The notes: generated by a model from the sequence alone, not told the origin. A DNA stretch of 64,000 nucleotides from Lavandula angustifolia (GCA_028984105.1 CM054818.1:26668643-26732642); one strand, 5' to 3'. Shown: positions 13,017 to 23,880, counted from the first letter of the stretch. Numbers and translations are program-made.

Positions 13017-13900
13017 GCAGGCCCAGACCTAACGGCGGGCAAGCATGCGCGATCGCCCCGGCCCCAAAATATTAGGGGCCTCTAATTTTATTTTTTAAGA
13101 TAGTAATAATTTAGGGTTGTCGGTCGGTTCGAGAACAGTATAACCGATACCAGTTTACGGTTAACCAATCCCGGAAACGTCAGAAAATGCATCCTAAAGC
13201 TGATACCCCTTCGGTTTTCAGTTAGCCGAATATCACCACGATAGTTCGGTATTCGGTTATACCACAAAAACCGAAAATAATGTGTATGAATCTGATCATA
13301 CTCTAATTCTAAGGCTTCATTGAGCTGATTAACATCCATTCCAATAAAGAATTACATTCACCAATGATAAATGTTGATTCTTTTATGCGTTCTTCCAACA
13401 TTAATCCTAGACAAATATCCCCAAAGTGTTTCCTTTTCTAGCAATTTTACAAAAATATCTTGACCCAATTCACATGACCCTATTCCTTCAACTTCCTATT
13501 AGATATAAAGATAACAAATTGAATCATAAAAATTGACAATTTGCCACAATAAATCAAGAAACAAAAATTGGGGTTATGCAGAAAGAAAATCCACCTTGTG
13601 TACGGCAGCAAGGCGGCAGAAGATGATGATATAGTCGGCGCCCTATTCTAATTTGAGTAATTTCGGATTTACACTTGCGGGCGCCGAGAAGGCAGAGGGG
13701 GATGGCCGAGGGGCAGCGGGCGAGTTAGTGCTTACGGCGTGGCGGAGGGGTCAGGAGAGGGTGGTGGAGGGGCGGCGGTTCGGGATTTCTGGGCGGAAGA
13801 CGGTAACCGGGAAGGGTTCGGCTGCGGGAGGTTGTGACTTGTGAGTTCTGGTGACTTATGATGAATCGGGAAGAATATGTGAAAAAAATTATTTTGTTTT
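13017..13900 (-). promoter_or_regulatory. ARMC7 5' region, paralogous to the PIG-F 5' region
   Basis: This stretch aligns by eye along its length with 58081-58965. Shared landmarks are the CCCCAAAATATTAGGGGCC-like block, GATACCCCTTCGG, the AAG|GTGG splice donor, and the GC-rich GGCGCCGAGAAGGCAGAGGG block. On the minus strand it supplies the likely first 5'UTR exon (about 13594-13680) and promoter of ARMC7, followed by an intron carrying repeat-like sequence. Confidence 0.65.
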
Positions 13901-14540
13901 ATTTTATTTTTTATTATTTTTTTTAATGAACTCGCAATCACTATCAAAGTGCGTACTAGGATAAATTTCACTCTTATGCTCTAACTTGCAAACAATATAG
14001 GAGAGGTTGACCACCATAGGCTAACCCTAAAAATTTTAGCAAATACGGTAGCAGTTTCGATTATATCGAACACTAATAGATAGGTGAAAGATATCACACC
14101 ATTTGCTGAAGGTCGATATTTCAGCATTCCAATATCGGTTTTACGGTTCGATATTTGATTTTAATCGAATCCAATCCAATTTAAATTCTATATAGTATTA
14201 ATATTCTCTAAAACACTCAATTGCTAGTTTAAAAAATAAATTGTCAAATAGTAGTTAGTTTTTTATTCTTGCAAAATTATCTTTTTCTTAGTAGTTCATG
14301 GCAACAAAATGATTAAAATAAAATATACTAAATTAGTTTTCTTAAAATAAATAACCGCTTCCATGTACGAGATAAAGACCGTCCGTGGTGTTGCATAGTA
14401 GCACAAGAAAAGCGAAAGTAATAGTACAATTTTGAAGTCTTTCATATTGCTCAATTGCTTTTCATATTGCTTAAAATTTACATAAAAAAATATGTATAAG
14501 ATTCCTAATTCTTAACTTCCTACCTGAATCGCACAATATA
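13901..14540. other. AT-rich intergenic stretch
   Basis: Apart from a run resembling a degenerate copy of the GGTTCGATATTTGATT-type repeat near 14100-14170, nothing coding or structured is recognisable. Confidence 0.5.
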
Positions 14541-14762
14541 CTCCCTTCGTCCCATCTGACTTATCTTGTTTCTTTTCAGCATGGAGATTAAGATGAATGG
14601 ATGATTGTGTATAAATGAATAGATGATTGTGTGTAGAAAAATAAGTTCCATAAAAAAAAAGTTGGAGTTTGTGTGGTAATTATTTTCTTTTTTAGAAAAC
14701 AAAACAAGACAAGTGGGACAACCCAAAAAGAAAAATAGAACAAGTCAAACGGATGAAAGGAG
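14541..14762. mobile_element. Stowaway-like MITE carrying the left duplication breakpoint
   Basis: The left end CTCCCTTCGTCCCATCTGAC pairs with the right end AGTCAAACGGATGAAAGGAG, flanked by TA. The tandem duplication starts inside its left TIR at about 14560-14564. The second copy (28112-28310) therefore lacks the first 20 or so bases. Confidence 0.8.
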
Positions 14763-15676
14763 TATATCTTACCAAACATAATTTTCTTAAATATCAACTT
14801 TATATTTACAACAAACTATATTTACAAGACTATATTTGACGTCTCCACAAACTAGAGAAATATACATTCTCCTCAATTTTGGGAACTGATGGACAGAAAA
14901 TTCCACTTCAGCTGTTCCTAAACACAATGAAAACTTTAAAAAATGTAAAAATGAGATGACATTGATCTACACCAGACATTTATTTCAGTTGAGGAAGAAG
15001 ATCCTTCTGGTCTTTTCTTTTATGTTGTACTCGGCTGGGACAAAATGACTATGTTTCTGATATTATGATGAGATATCCTCTTCCCATAACTGAATATCTG
15101 GACCATTGCCAGAAATTAATAGAAAAAATAATAATAATAATGAGTTTCCCTTGAGCACATCTACATGTTGCTTCCTGCATGGTGGGGATGATCATAGAAT
15201 GATGAAATCAGCCAAAATGGTCCTAAAGTTTACAGAACCGCAATGAAAGTTACCTTATTCTATCTTGTCTCCTTCGTTTTCGGCAAGATCGACTTAGGCC
15301 GTTAGATTCGAACACTGCAAGAATAATGGGAAAACTTCATAATCATAAACTGAGCAAGAAGGGTACAAAAACAAGAATCACAGGCAAACTGTCAGCCACA
15401 CAACTCTATGAGTATAAGATATCATTTGTTGCTATAGAGAATGGTACAGGCAGCAGTTTGAGTTGTACTAAAATGATATAAGGAGAAGGGACCAGCATAT
15501 ATGACTATAAATGTGTATAAGCTAATTTGTTTAATGCAAGTCCGAGTGATACTTACAAATCTTATAAAGAATGGTGGCGACTTTTCATCAACGCCTGAGC
15601 TCTGCGCCTTTGTTGCTACAGAAACTGAAAGCTTATCCGGAGATGAGAGAAACCGATATACTTCACTTACTTTTAC
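14763..15676. other. Intergenic stretch 3' of the PPR gene
   Basis: No coding region. Contains a short AAT microsatellite near 15125. Repeated at 28311-29056 with small deletions, including loss of about 110 bp corresponding to 15335-15470. Confidence 0.6.
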
Positions 15677-17714
15677 TTAAGCCGTTGAAAGAATTGCATC
15701 AGGTACCTCATCGGAGCTCGATATTCCAAACTCCACATCATTCGTGTAATCATCATGACCATTAACTAACAATTCCTGGTCCTCTTCAGGCAACAACCCC
15801 AAATTTCCCAACTCGAAAAGGAGATTAGCTAAATCAAAGTTGGGACGGTCACAAATAAGTTTTTTCATCAATTTGAATGCACGGCGGTCCATTTTAATGG
15901 TAGCATGCACACAGGGTAAACCTCGCTCCTGTGCAATAGCCTGCAAACCACACAGAAGAGTTAAACCACCCTTAATAGGCTCACACATAGCGTGTCCAGT
16001 GGGAATTGAACCCATGACCTATCGGTCCCGGGCCACCCACCTTCACCGCTATGCCATCCCATGGGGACACTACTCCCATCTCCTTCATTTGCCTAAAAAT
16101 AGTGTAAGCCTCTTTTATCCGACCGTCATTGATCAGTCCATCGATAACAACACTATATGAAACAGCATCAAGAGGTAACTTCTCTGCTGTAGCTTTCCTG
16201 AATAATTTCATAGCTTTGTCGAAACTACCTGATTTTGTAAGAGCGTTAATGACTATCGTATGGATGTGAGCATCAATACCAGGATAGCTATGGATAATTC
16301 CACGGTACACGTTAACCGCTTCGTGCACTCTACCCAACTTGCACAATGCGCTCAGAACTCCGGCAAAAGTATATTTATCTGGCAGAAACCCTTTATTTAT
16401 CATGTCATCATAAAACTCAACAGCACCCTCTGGATAATCGGATTTGCAGAAATATGTAAGTAGACAGTTGGAGACCACTAGATCGGGTTCGATGCAAAGT
16501 CCACTGGTGAGTAAAGGTAGAAGAACATATTGTCCAGACAAGCATATAGCAGTGACAAGAGATGAATATGTATAAACATCAGGCTTTAGTCTTAGATCTC
16601 TTAAACTCGAGAAAACTTCAAATGCACCGTCGTACCACCCCATCTTAGAAAGAGAATCAATCAATACATTACAGAGGACAAGATCGGGAAAACAACCTCT
16701 GGATTCCAGAGTGTCAAGGATTTCGAATGCCTTTCCGGGCATCTGAGATTCTAAGAATGCTTTGATCAACGATGTGCAAGTCACAATGTTTGGCGAACAA
16801 CCAACAGCCACCATTTTCTCAAGAATATATGCTGCAACATCAATATAGTCCGACTTGCAGTATCCATCAATCAATATGCTCCACACATTCACGGAAACAG
16901 GTGCACCCACAACCACCATCATTCCTAACAACTGAGTTGCCTCTTCCAACCTCCCAAACTTGCAGAAACAATTCAATACCAACGGATAGGTCTCAAGGTT
17001 CATATAATACCCTCTGAACAACATACCCCTAAGAACACCTTTAATCTTATCAACCTCATTGAGCCTACACAAATTACAAACGGCAATGTTGAAGCTTAAG
17101 AAATTCGGGGCTTGAGTTCCCTCCAAAAACCTAAGGGCTGCATCAACATTCCCAATCTTGAACAAGACATCCACGGCAATGTTTCTTATATAAGTATTCG
17201 GAACGTAATTATAACCACACATCACTTCAAAAGTCTCGAATACCATATCATACATGGCCCCACGCCAGTAAATCCTCATCAAAAGCAACAAAGTTTGTGC
17301 CCGTGTGAAGCAACCCATGCTTTCCAATTCTTTAAGAATGCCTCTCACAGTTCCAAATTTGTGAGTCAAGTTAGACACCACACCCACCATATGATGAAAA
17401 GCGGGCTTATCATGGAAGTAATTCTGCTGACGTGCACACCACAGGAAAAAACTCAGAGCAAATAAATCAGAAGGGCAGTTCCGGAGAGTGGTCAGCACGT
17501 GTTGAGGAGTGAGAAAGGTGGTTTTAGCACTCTGCCTCAGTTGGTCTTGATTGCTATAAGTTTTGAAGGGTTTCTTTTCAGGTTTTCTATTTGTGGGACA
17601 GTTAACTGGTGAAACATGCTGATGAATGAAAGCAAAAGAACTGGATTTTGATGGGAAAAATGTAATCTTGGCAAGAAACTTGAATCTCCCTCTACTAGTT
17701 GATAGGAGGATCAT
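15677..17714 (-). pseudogene. P-class PPR gene, copy 1, C-terminus replaced by a SINE
   Basis: An uninterrupted reading frame runs from the ATG at 17714 to a stop at 15981 (577 aa). The N-terminus is basic, hydroxylated and Phe-rich, as for mitochondrial or plastid import. About 12 tandem pentatricopeptide motifs follow, of the form NVWSILIDGYCKSDYI..A or DLVVSNCLLTYFCKSDY. P-class PPR proteins bind organellar RNA in a sequence-specific way. After KEMGVV the frame enters a tRNA-derived SINE and ends 27 codons later. The original C-terminal part (DRRAFKLMKKLICDRPNFDL onward, stop at 15677) survives beyond the SINE in another frame. About 91 bp present in copy 2 are missing here. A protein with most repeats may still be made. 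Confidence 0.85.
15907..16068 (-). mobile_element. tRNA-derived SINE inside the PPR gene
   Basis: On the minus strand there is a box A-like TGGCATAGCGG, then a box B-like GGTTCAATTCC about 33 bases later, the spacing of an internal pol III promoter. The segment is absent from the duplicate at 29365-29485, where the original PPR codons remain. The 3' part ends in GGTTTACCCTGTGTGCA, a style seen in plant SINE tails. I see no clean target-site duplication; the insertion coincides with loss of about 91 bp of host sequence. Confidence 0.7.
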
Positions 17715-17856
17715 TGGAGTCTTGGAGAAAGTCTCAACTATTACAGTAGGTACCTTTACAAAATGAGAAGGGTTGGTTAATGACTAAATCAATGATAACT
17801 GAGTTCACTTAATTTTATATGATTCATGTATAAACAAGATTCAGAAAAAAACAAGA

Positions 17857-18937
17857 GCTGTTTTAACTAAACAAAACATGGAGAAAATCATAAACCTGGC
17901 GGAGGAAGGTATAATTGTATGGATCATAAGCAAAGTTTCCCAAACTGGCAGAAATTTTCTCTTTTGCTTCTGCAACATCATGAAGTCATCATGTTTAAAT
18001 GCCCAAAGGTATTATACAACAAAAAATACATACCATGTACTATATGAAAGATAGATCTTAATGTTTTTTAGGTGAAGCACCATAGAAACAGCATGAATTT
18101 AAGTCAATGAGAAGGAAAGAAGCAAAAATTAGTCCAAGAAAGAGATACCTATGCATGGCAGCACGACAAAACATATAAAGAGAGCGTGCATAGAGCTCAA
18201 AATGGAGTAGTTAAGAAAGCAAAAAAAGCAACTTGGAAATAACTTTTTAGGTGATTCCTGTACGTAATACAATCCAAGCAAGCAGCCTTCTTTATTAAAA
18301 TTTAAAACAGGAAATATTTCATTAATGTGATGTACTGGAAATATGCATATAAGACAACAGCAATTCATAAGGCTTGAACTCGGGTTATGACCGTGACATA
18401 TCATCTTTTAACTATGAAAATTGTTAGTAGCATTCAGAATTTGTCCAACAACCTAATATAATCAGGAACAAAAAATGACACTCAAATACGCATTCAATTC
18501 AGTGTTCGCTTGATTTTAGATGATTCATTTATAAACTAGATTCCGTGAGAACCATGTAAGTGGTGAATCTCTAGTTAAAACTTAAACCAAGTAGTTATTA
18601 ACCCGTACCTTCATCGGATGCATTTTGGAATTGTGCAACCAGTTCCTATGACACATAAATAAAAGAAAGAGAGAATTTATCATCTAAGAGGTGAAATAGA
18701 ACACTCAGCATGCCGAAAAATATAGTAGGAACAAATTATCCAATGAATTGATGATTAAGGTTTCCCGATACAGAATTAAATAATGTGAATTCCGGTAGGT
18801 GATCTGGAGATATTGCAATCTTGAACTTCCATATTTTCCGGTACGCTCCTTCTGTCTCTCTCTGATCATTGGTGAACCATGTAAACTATAAAGAGAACAA
18901 TAAAGCACTCAAGTTGTTCGAGAGAACATGAAAAATT
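17857..18937 (-). pseudogene. ARMC7 fragment, exons 1-3, in unit 1
   Basis: Copies of ARMC7 exon 3 (17969-17896), exon 2 (18645-18609) and exon 1 (about 18880-18806) with their introns, matching 11979-13010. Exons 4-6 are absent. Exon 1 is broken: one extra base directly after the ATG at 18880, four extra bases in a TCTC run near 18855, and the donor after CTCCAG changed from GT to AT. Upstream sequence (18938-19250) is unlike that of the intact gene. Confidence 0.88.
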
Positions 18938-19860
18938 ACAGAGGCGGCTAATGATCAATTCTCGAAAACCAATCAAACATGAATTGATTTTTCTGGATTA
19001 TGGTTTAAGAGGTTGGTTGATCGAAACAGCTCAGAAAGAATTACATCGGTTCGAAGATAATAAAATCGAACGAATTAAAAATAAAGGTTTTTCTTGGTAA
19101 GATTCGATAACCGTAGAGTTAATCTCTTCCTATGTTTTGGAATTCCGGCGTGGACGACGGCAATTGCAGTGCTCTTTGCGGGTTTCAAGAATTAGGGATT
19201 TTGGGCGGGTTTAAAGAATTGGGGTTTAGGGTTTTAGGGATTCCGCCTGCACACTTGATGAATATTTCTTAATTCCGGACAATTAGAGTAAATTCATCTC
19301 ACCCACAAAGATTAATAGATTATACATTTTTGCTAAAGTGTTTGTAAATATGACATACATATACATTATCTTACTATATATAGTCTATATTTCTTCATTT
19401 ATGACAGTCTAACATTGTGAATAATGAAGGTGCTATCATTGTTGATCAACTTAGAAAAATAATGCTACATGATATCATTTATGACAATTTGGTTGGAAAA
19501 ATAATGCTACAGACTATCATTTGTGCAGCATGATGTTGTGAATGATGGAGGTACTAGTAACTAGGTACTTAACTATCATTTATGACATGTTGGTGTTGCA
19601 ATAATGCTACTACAACGAGATGACAAATTATGTTTAATAATGCTACTGCAACACCATTAATGTTTGGTTTGCAATATTTTTTTTCCTTTAAAAAAAATCA
19701 AGGCGAGATAAACAATTTGATTTAATCATAAAAAGTTTTCATAGATAAGAGGAAAATAACAATAATTGAATCCTAGACTATTACAACGAGATGCATCACG
19801 TACAACATTCACTGAAAAACATAACATCAACAAGAAAAATAATCCCAAGGGTATACTGTT
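18938..19860. other. Former 5' flank and degenerate repeats
   Basis: 18938-19250 may be the old first exon and promoter of the ARMC7 copy (GGTTTAGGGTTTTAGGG near 19230). 19370-19660 has loosely repeated units with TATCATTTATGACA and AATAATGCTAC. No ORF. The same sequence follows the second fragment at 31078-31960. Confidence 0.45.
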
Positions 19861-20570
19861 CTCCATAAAATAAGATTACAACCACCAGGCGTCTCTGTTT
19901 GATCTCATCCAACATTTTTGTAAAGTTGAAAAATATTGCATCATTGAAGTTACTTGTATCTTGGTTGCAATAACCTCATTCTCGTAGTTGAAGCTCCATA
20001 GTTTTTTGCTTGCATTTCCATGTTTTTTTTCTCAATTTCCATATTTTTTGTTTTATCTTCTCATTGTGTATTTCTTGTAACTTATCACATCTCGAATGGA
20101 TCTATCGGCCCGCATGTGCTTTGGCTTTGACTTTAGTCTTCGTTGTCCTAAAGGACGTGTTCGAGTTGATGTACATCGACAAAGGTATGACTATCCGAGT
20201 CGGATGTTTTCGACTTCTTGCGAGCACTACTAGTCATTGCTTCATGGTTTCATTTTTCTCGCCAATGCTATTATCTTCCATATATGGAGGCATTTGAACT
20301 CTTTGTTCGAGCGGTCCGTGCCACTTAGTTTGTACAACTTCTAAGACGTCTTCGTCGCTTTGCTTATTTGCCCGATGATTAAAATATTATTATACCATTG
20401 GGAAAATAAATTTACATCGAGAATGACACGATAATAAGCCGATTTTACGCTTCGGTTAGTCGATTAGTAGTACCGTGGCCTATGATCGTTGTAATATGAC
20501 GTCACTCTTTTCCAAAATACTTTCGTTTTTTGTTGATTTCCAACTCTTGCATCGGTGCTCACGGTACACC
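19840..20570 (-). pseudogene. Harbinger-type ORF1 (SANT/NAM-associated-like) relic, unit 1
   Basis: This is the counterpart of the better-preserved 31968-32707. It has extra frame breaks at short indels, many at sites where the other copy has CTG or CAG. The readable traces give the same Lys-rich and Ser-rich protein. Confidence 0.5.
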
Positions 20571-20597
20571 AAGATTTAACTACTAGATTGTAATGTA

Positions 20598-20820
20598 AAA
20601 TAACACTTAATACACTTTACAATAGCTGAAAACGGTAGAATGTAAAGACAATAGAAAAAAAAGTCTTAGCTTTTAAATTAAACATCCAATAAGCATAACG
20701 GGAATGTGATTATTAATGAAATTCCTACTCTACTAAAAATAATGTATGAAAGAGAATTAATACTCTTTTCTCCAATTATGTATTTTCCCACTCTAGAAAA
20801 AGCCAATGCACGTATGCAGG
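20598..20820. repeat. Block with inverted copies at the defensin promoter and the MULE right flank
   Basis: 20702-20820 is the reverse complement, with few changes, of 26043-26160 (defensin promoter). 20598-20672 is the reverse complement of 43535-43616, just outside the MULE right end. Repeated in unit 2 at 32741-32963. Confidence 0.85.
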
Positions 20821-20992
20821 TTACATAGAATCATACAATCCTTATTAATTCCCCAAAATAATAGCATAGATGTAAAAATACAGATGTGGTTGAGAGCGAC
20901 TAAAATATTGCTAAATATATAGCATAATATTTTATTTTTACGACGATGGAAATTGATCATAACTGACTACTCTTGTTGTAAAAAGTTTTGTG

Positions 20993-21135
20993 TGTACCAC
21001 TTTTGTATATCTTTGTGTGTACCACTCAACAAGGGTATTGACATGTGTTGAATATGACCCACTTGTTTTATTGAGAAATGTCAATACTTTTGTAGTGTGA
21101 GTACACACGAGGATATACGAAGTGTGCATATGCAG
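20993..21135. mobile_element. Foldback MITE, decayed copy
   Basis: The left arm GTGTGTACCACTTTTGTATA is followed after about 75 bases by a partly decayed inverted arm. The arms are clearer in the unit 2 copy at 33134-33277. Confidence 0.55.
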
Positions 21136-21315
21136 CCGCTCCGCTCTTCTTATGCAGGTAAACTCGTAACAATTGCAAACTATATGAAAGATATAAACAT
21201 GATTATGCCCAACAATAATTTCAAAATATACAAATAAAAGAGAGACACCGAATCCTTTTTTTTTTTTTGGTTTTGTTTTTTTTTTTCTGATGCATATTTT
21301 CTTCTTCTTTATTTC

Positions 21316-22036
21316 CAGGGGCGGATCTAGGATTTATTGTTAAGGGATGCGAAATTTACGGGGATGAGGTGTATTTATCCGGAAGTTCCGAGGCGGAGCC
21401 CCCGAGAAATTTTTTTTGGGGTGTTTTTGGTCTAAATATACTTACTAATTAAGGCTTATTTAGAGATATTATATTTTCTTTTACGAATAGCCGTTATATG
21501 TTGTTTGTAATTTATTCGAAAAATATAGTATAAAACCATATTTTGACAATGTCTAGATTTAGTTGGAGGATATTACGAAGAATAACAATTTCTAACTTAT
21601 GAATTAATCAAGTATTTGAAAGATAGAGTTTTTCATGCTTCAAATGTTGCTAATTTTACTTAAAAGACAATCAAGTTTAAAAAAATAAAAACACAAACAT
21701 AGCATATAGCTGCATAAAGATATATGTTATATTAGTATATGTAACTCTATCAAAATAGATATCCAAAACTTCAAATTATAGATCTTCACTAAAATTAAAA
21801 TTAGTGACACGTAATGTATATTTTTTAATATTTGCGTAAATTAGTGGTTACATTCACAATAATTCTTAATTTTTACTTTGGGATAAGTTGACAAATTCAA
21901 AAATCTCTCGGGATCCAAAAATTTAAATGGGATAAATGTATAAATTACTAAAAATCGAAGATGATTCATATTATTACACGAAAGTTCGGGGGTGGACGGT
22001 CGCACCCACCGCCGCCCCCCTTTGAATCCGCCTCTG
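21316..22036. mobile_element. Non-autonomous hAT element, unit 1
   Basis: An 8-bp direct repeat, TTTATTTC, flanks it on both sides (21308-21315 and 22037-22044). The ends are inverted: CAGGGGCGGATC at the left and the complement of GAATCCGCCTCTG at the right. An 8-bp duplication is the hAT signature. No transposase ORF. Confidence 0.8.
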
Positions 22037-22521
22037 TTTATTTCGTTGGTTGTATTTCTTCATTCGTTATCATAATTATTCCTTATAATAAAATAACTGC
22101 AGATGATGAGTAATTAATTTAAAATTATATACAATGCAAACCGTGATATATATCATATTAAAGCAAAAGGTAAAAACGTTAATAAAACGTATATTGAATT
22201 ATTTATATTACACGTAAAAAAATATTATGCATGCATGTGTGCAATATGTAAATGTATATATTATACATACACACATACATGGAAATTAACAAATAAACTT
22301 GATATAATCAGTATCTTAATATATTGTTATTATTCATTATACAATTTTATATAATCTATATATAATGCAATAACATTTTCTACAATCAGTATTCTTTCTT
22401 TATCCACGCTCCACGCGTGGTAAAGAAAATAAATGACAATATACTCATATCCAAACAAAATAAATGACAATATACTCATATATAAATTAAACCCATGCAT
22501 TCTCCTCTCAAAAATTACATC

Positions 22522-22529
22522 TATAAATA
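22522..22529 (+). promoter_or_regulatory. TATA box of PMEI gene 1
   Basis: TATAAATA, 72-79 bases before the ATG at 22601, in a CT-rich leader context. Confidence 0.7.
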
Positions 22530-22600
22530 CCTCTCAATTACATTGCCTCTCCATATCCATTCATCCAAAGTCTAGAAAGCCACAAACTTCATCAAGAAAA

Positions 22601-23167
22601 ATGACTTATTTCCTTCATGCTTTCCTTTCAATGGCGGTTCTCATTATTTCAACCTCAGCCCCAGCCATTGCCGAACCGGATCCTGCCACTCAATCAAGAA
22701 TCAACCATGTTTGCCAATTATCCTACGACTACTACCTTTGTCGCGATATTTACAACAAAAACTTAAAAACCAGAATCACAGACTTTGTAGGGCTAACCCA
22801 GATAGCCATCACTCAGACACTATTATCCTCTTCTGATACCCTCAAATACGTAACGCAGACGGGGAGGAAGCAAGCGGACAAGACCCTACGGGATCTTTAC
22901 AAAATTTGCGAGGAAGGGTATGGGATACTTCAGAACCAGTTTGTCGAGGCCAACTTGGCCTTCGCGAAGGGCGATTACAAGTCGATGTTGTTTGACATGG
23001 AGAGGTGTGAGAGGTTTGTGAATGATTGTGATTCTGTGTTGGGAAGTAAAGATGCTGACTTGAATAAAATGAACGCTAGGGTTAAAGTTCTTGTCAAGAT
23101 GTCGAATGTTAGCGGTGGGTTGATTGGCCAACCCGTGATCGGGTTTAGGGTTAGGTTGATGCGTTAG
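22601..23167 (+). CDS. PMEI/invertase-inhibitor family protein, copy 1
   Basis: Single exon, 188 aa, starting at the ATG at 22601 rather than the upstream in-frame ATG at 22433, because the TATA box lies between them. A signal peptide of about 26 residues (FLHAFLSMAVLII...APAIA) precedes a PMEI domain. Conserved Cys pairs are seen: VCQLSYDYYLC near the N-terminus and CERFVNDC toward the C-terminus. This four-helix family inhibits pectin methylesterases or invertases in the cell wall or vacuole; sequence alone does not tell which. Copy 2 (34744-35310) differs at three residues in the translation: I/L in the signal peptide, R/G and Q/R in the mature part. A frameshifted paralogue follows 770 bases downstream. 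Confidence 0.85.
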   Translation: MTYFLHAFLSMAVLIISTSAPAIAEPDPATQSRINHVCQLSYDYYLCRDIYNKNLKTRITDFVGLTQIAITQTLLSSSDTLKYVTQTGRKQADKTLRDLYKICEEGYGILQNQFVEANLAFAKGDYKSMLFDMERCERFVNDCDSVLGSKDADLNKMNARVKVLVKMSNVSGGLIGQPVIGFRVRLMR

Positions 23168-23472
23168 TCGTATATAAATAGACTCATATGATTATTATGA
23201 GGTCGGAATACCGAATAATTATATGTAATCAAATTTTCTTATAATAAGGTTTATATATATAAAGGTTTATTGAAATGAAGTGTAAAGTGCGTTTGCTTAC
23301 TTCCTATTTGTGGCCGAGTTTCTATACTTAGTTGGGATTTCTTCAGATTGAGTCTAACTTCCTCATTTAAGGACCATCAAATTTTATTTTCCAATAGTAT
23401 TCCCATAAGGTAATGTATGCTTATGTCTCGATTATTCATTACACAAGATTATAAAATCTGCATAATGTAATA

Positions 23473-23705
23473 CTCCCTCTGTCTCGCTTGACATTTCTTG
23501 TTTTCTTTTTGGGTTGTCCCGTTTGACTTGTCTTGTTTGTTAAAATAAAAAATAATTACTACACAAACTCTCATTTTTTCTTTATTTCTTTATGGGGCCT
23601 ATATCTGTCTACGGACAATCGTCCACCGATCTACACACAACCATCCATTAATCTTAATTTTCGTGTCGAAAAGAAACAATACAAGTCGAGGCGGGATGGA
23701 GGGAG
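23473..23705. mobile_element. Stowaway-like MITE between the PMEI genes, unit 1
   Basis: The left end CTCCCTCTGTCTCGCTTGAC pairs with the right end CAAGTCGAGGCGGGATGGAG, flanked by TA. Duplicated at 35616-35846. Confidence 0.75.
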
Positions 23706-23873
23706 TAACAATTTTTTTCAATCTCTCTCCACCCAAGCAGGAGACAAAGTAACCGAATGATTAATTAATTCTATTACCATATTTTAATTCATCCCACCAC
23801 ACATATAAAATAAAATGACTCAAAACAAAATAATAAATTACCATATACAAATTAAATCCACCCTTTCCCCATC

Positions 23874-23880
23874 TATAAAA
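23874..23880 (+). promoter_or_regulatory. TATA box of PMEI gene 2
   Basis: TATAAAA in ATCTATAAAAACCC, 57-63 bases before the ATG at 23937. Confidence 0.6.

Noticed and set aside
15990..16068. tRNA gene with box A and box B on the minus strand
   Set aside because: No proper cloverleaf or anticodon arm can be drawn; the segment is an insertion in a PPR gene and continues into a SINE-like tail.
22433..22600. N-terminal extension of the PMEI gene from an upstream ATG
   Set aside because: A TATA box at 22522-22529 lies downstream of that ATG, and the signal peptide begins at 22601.
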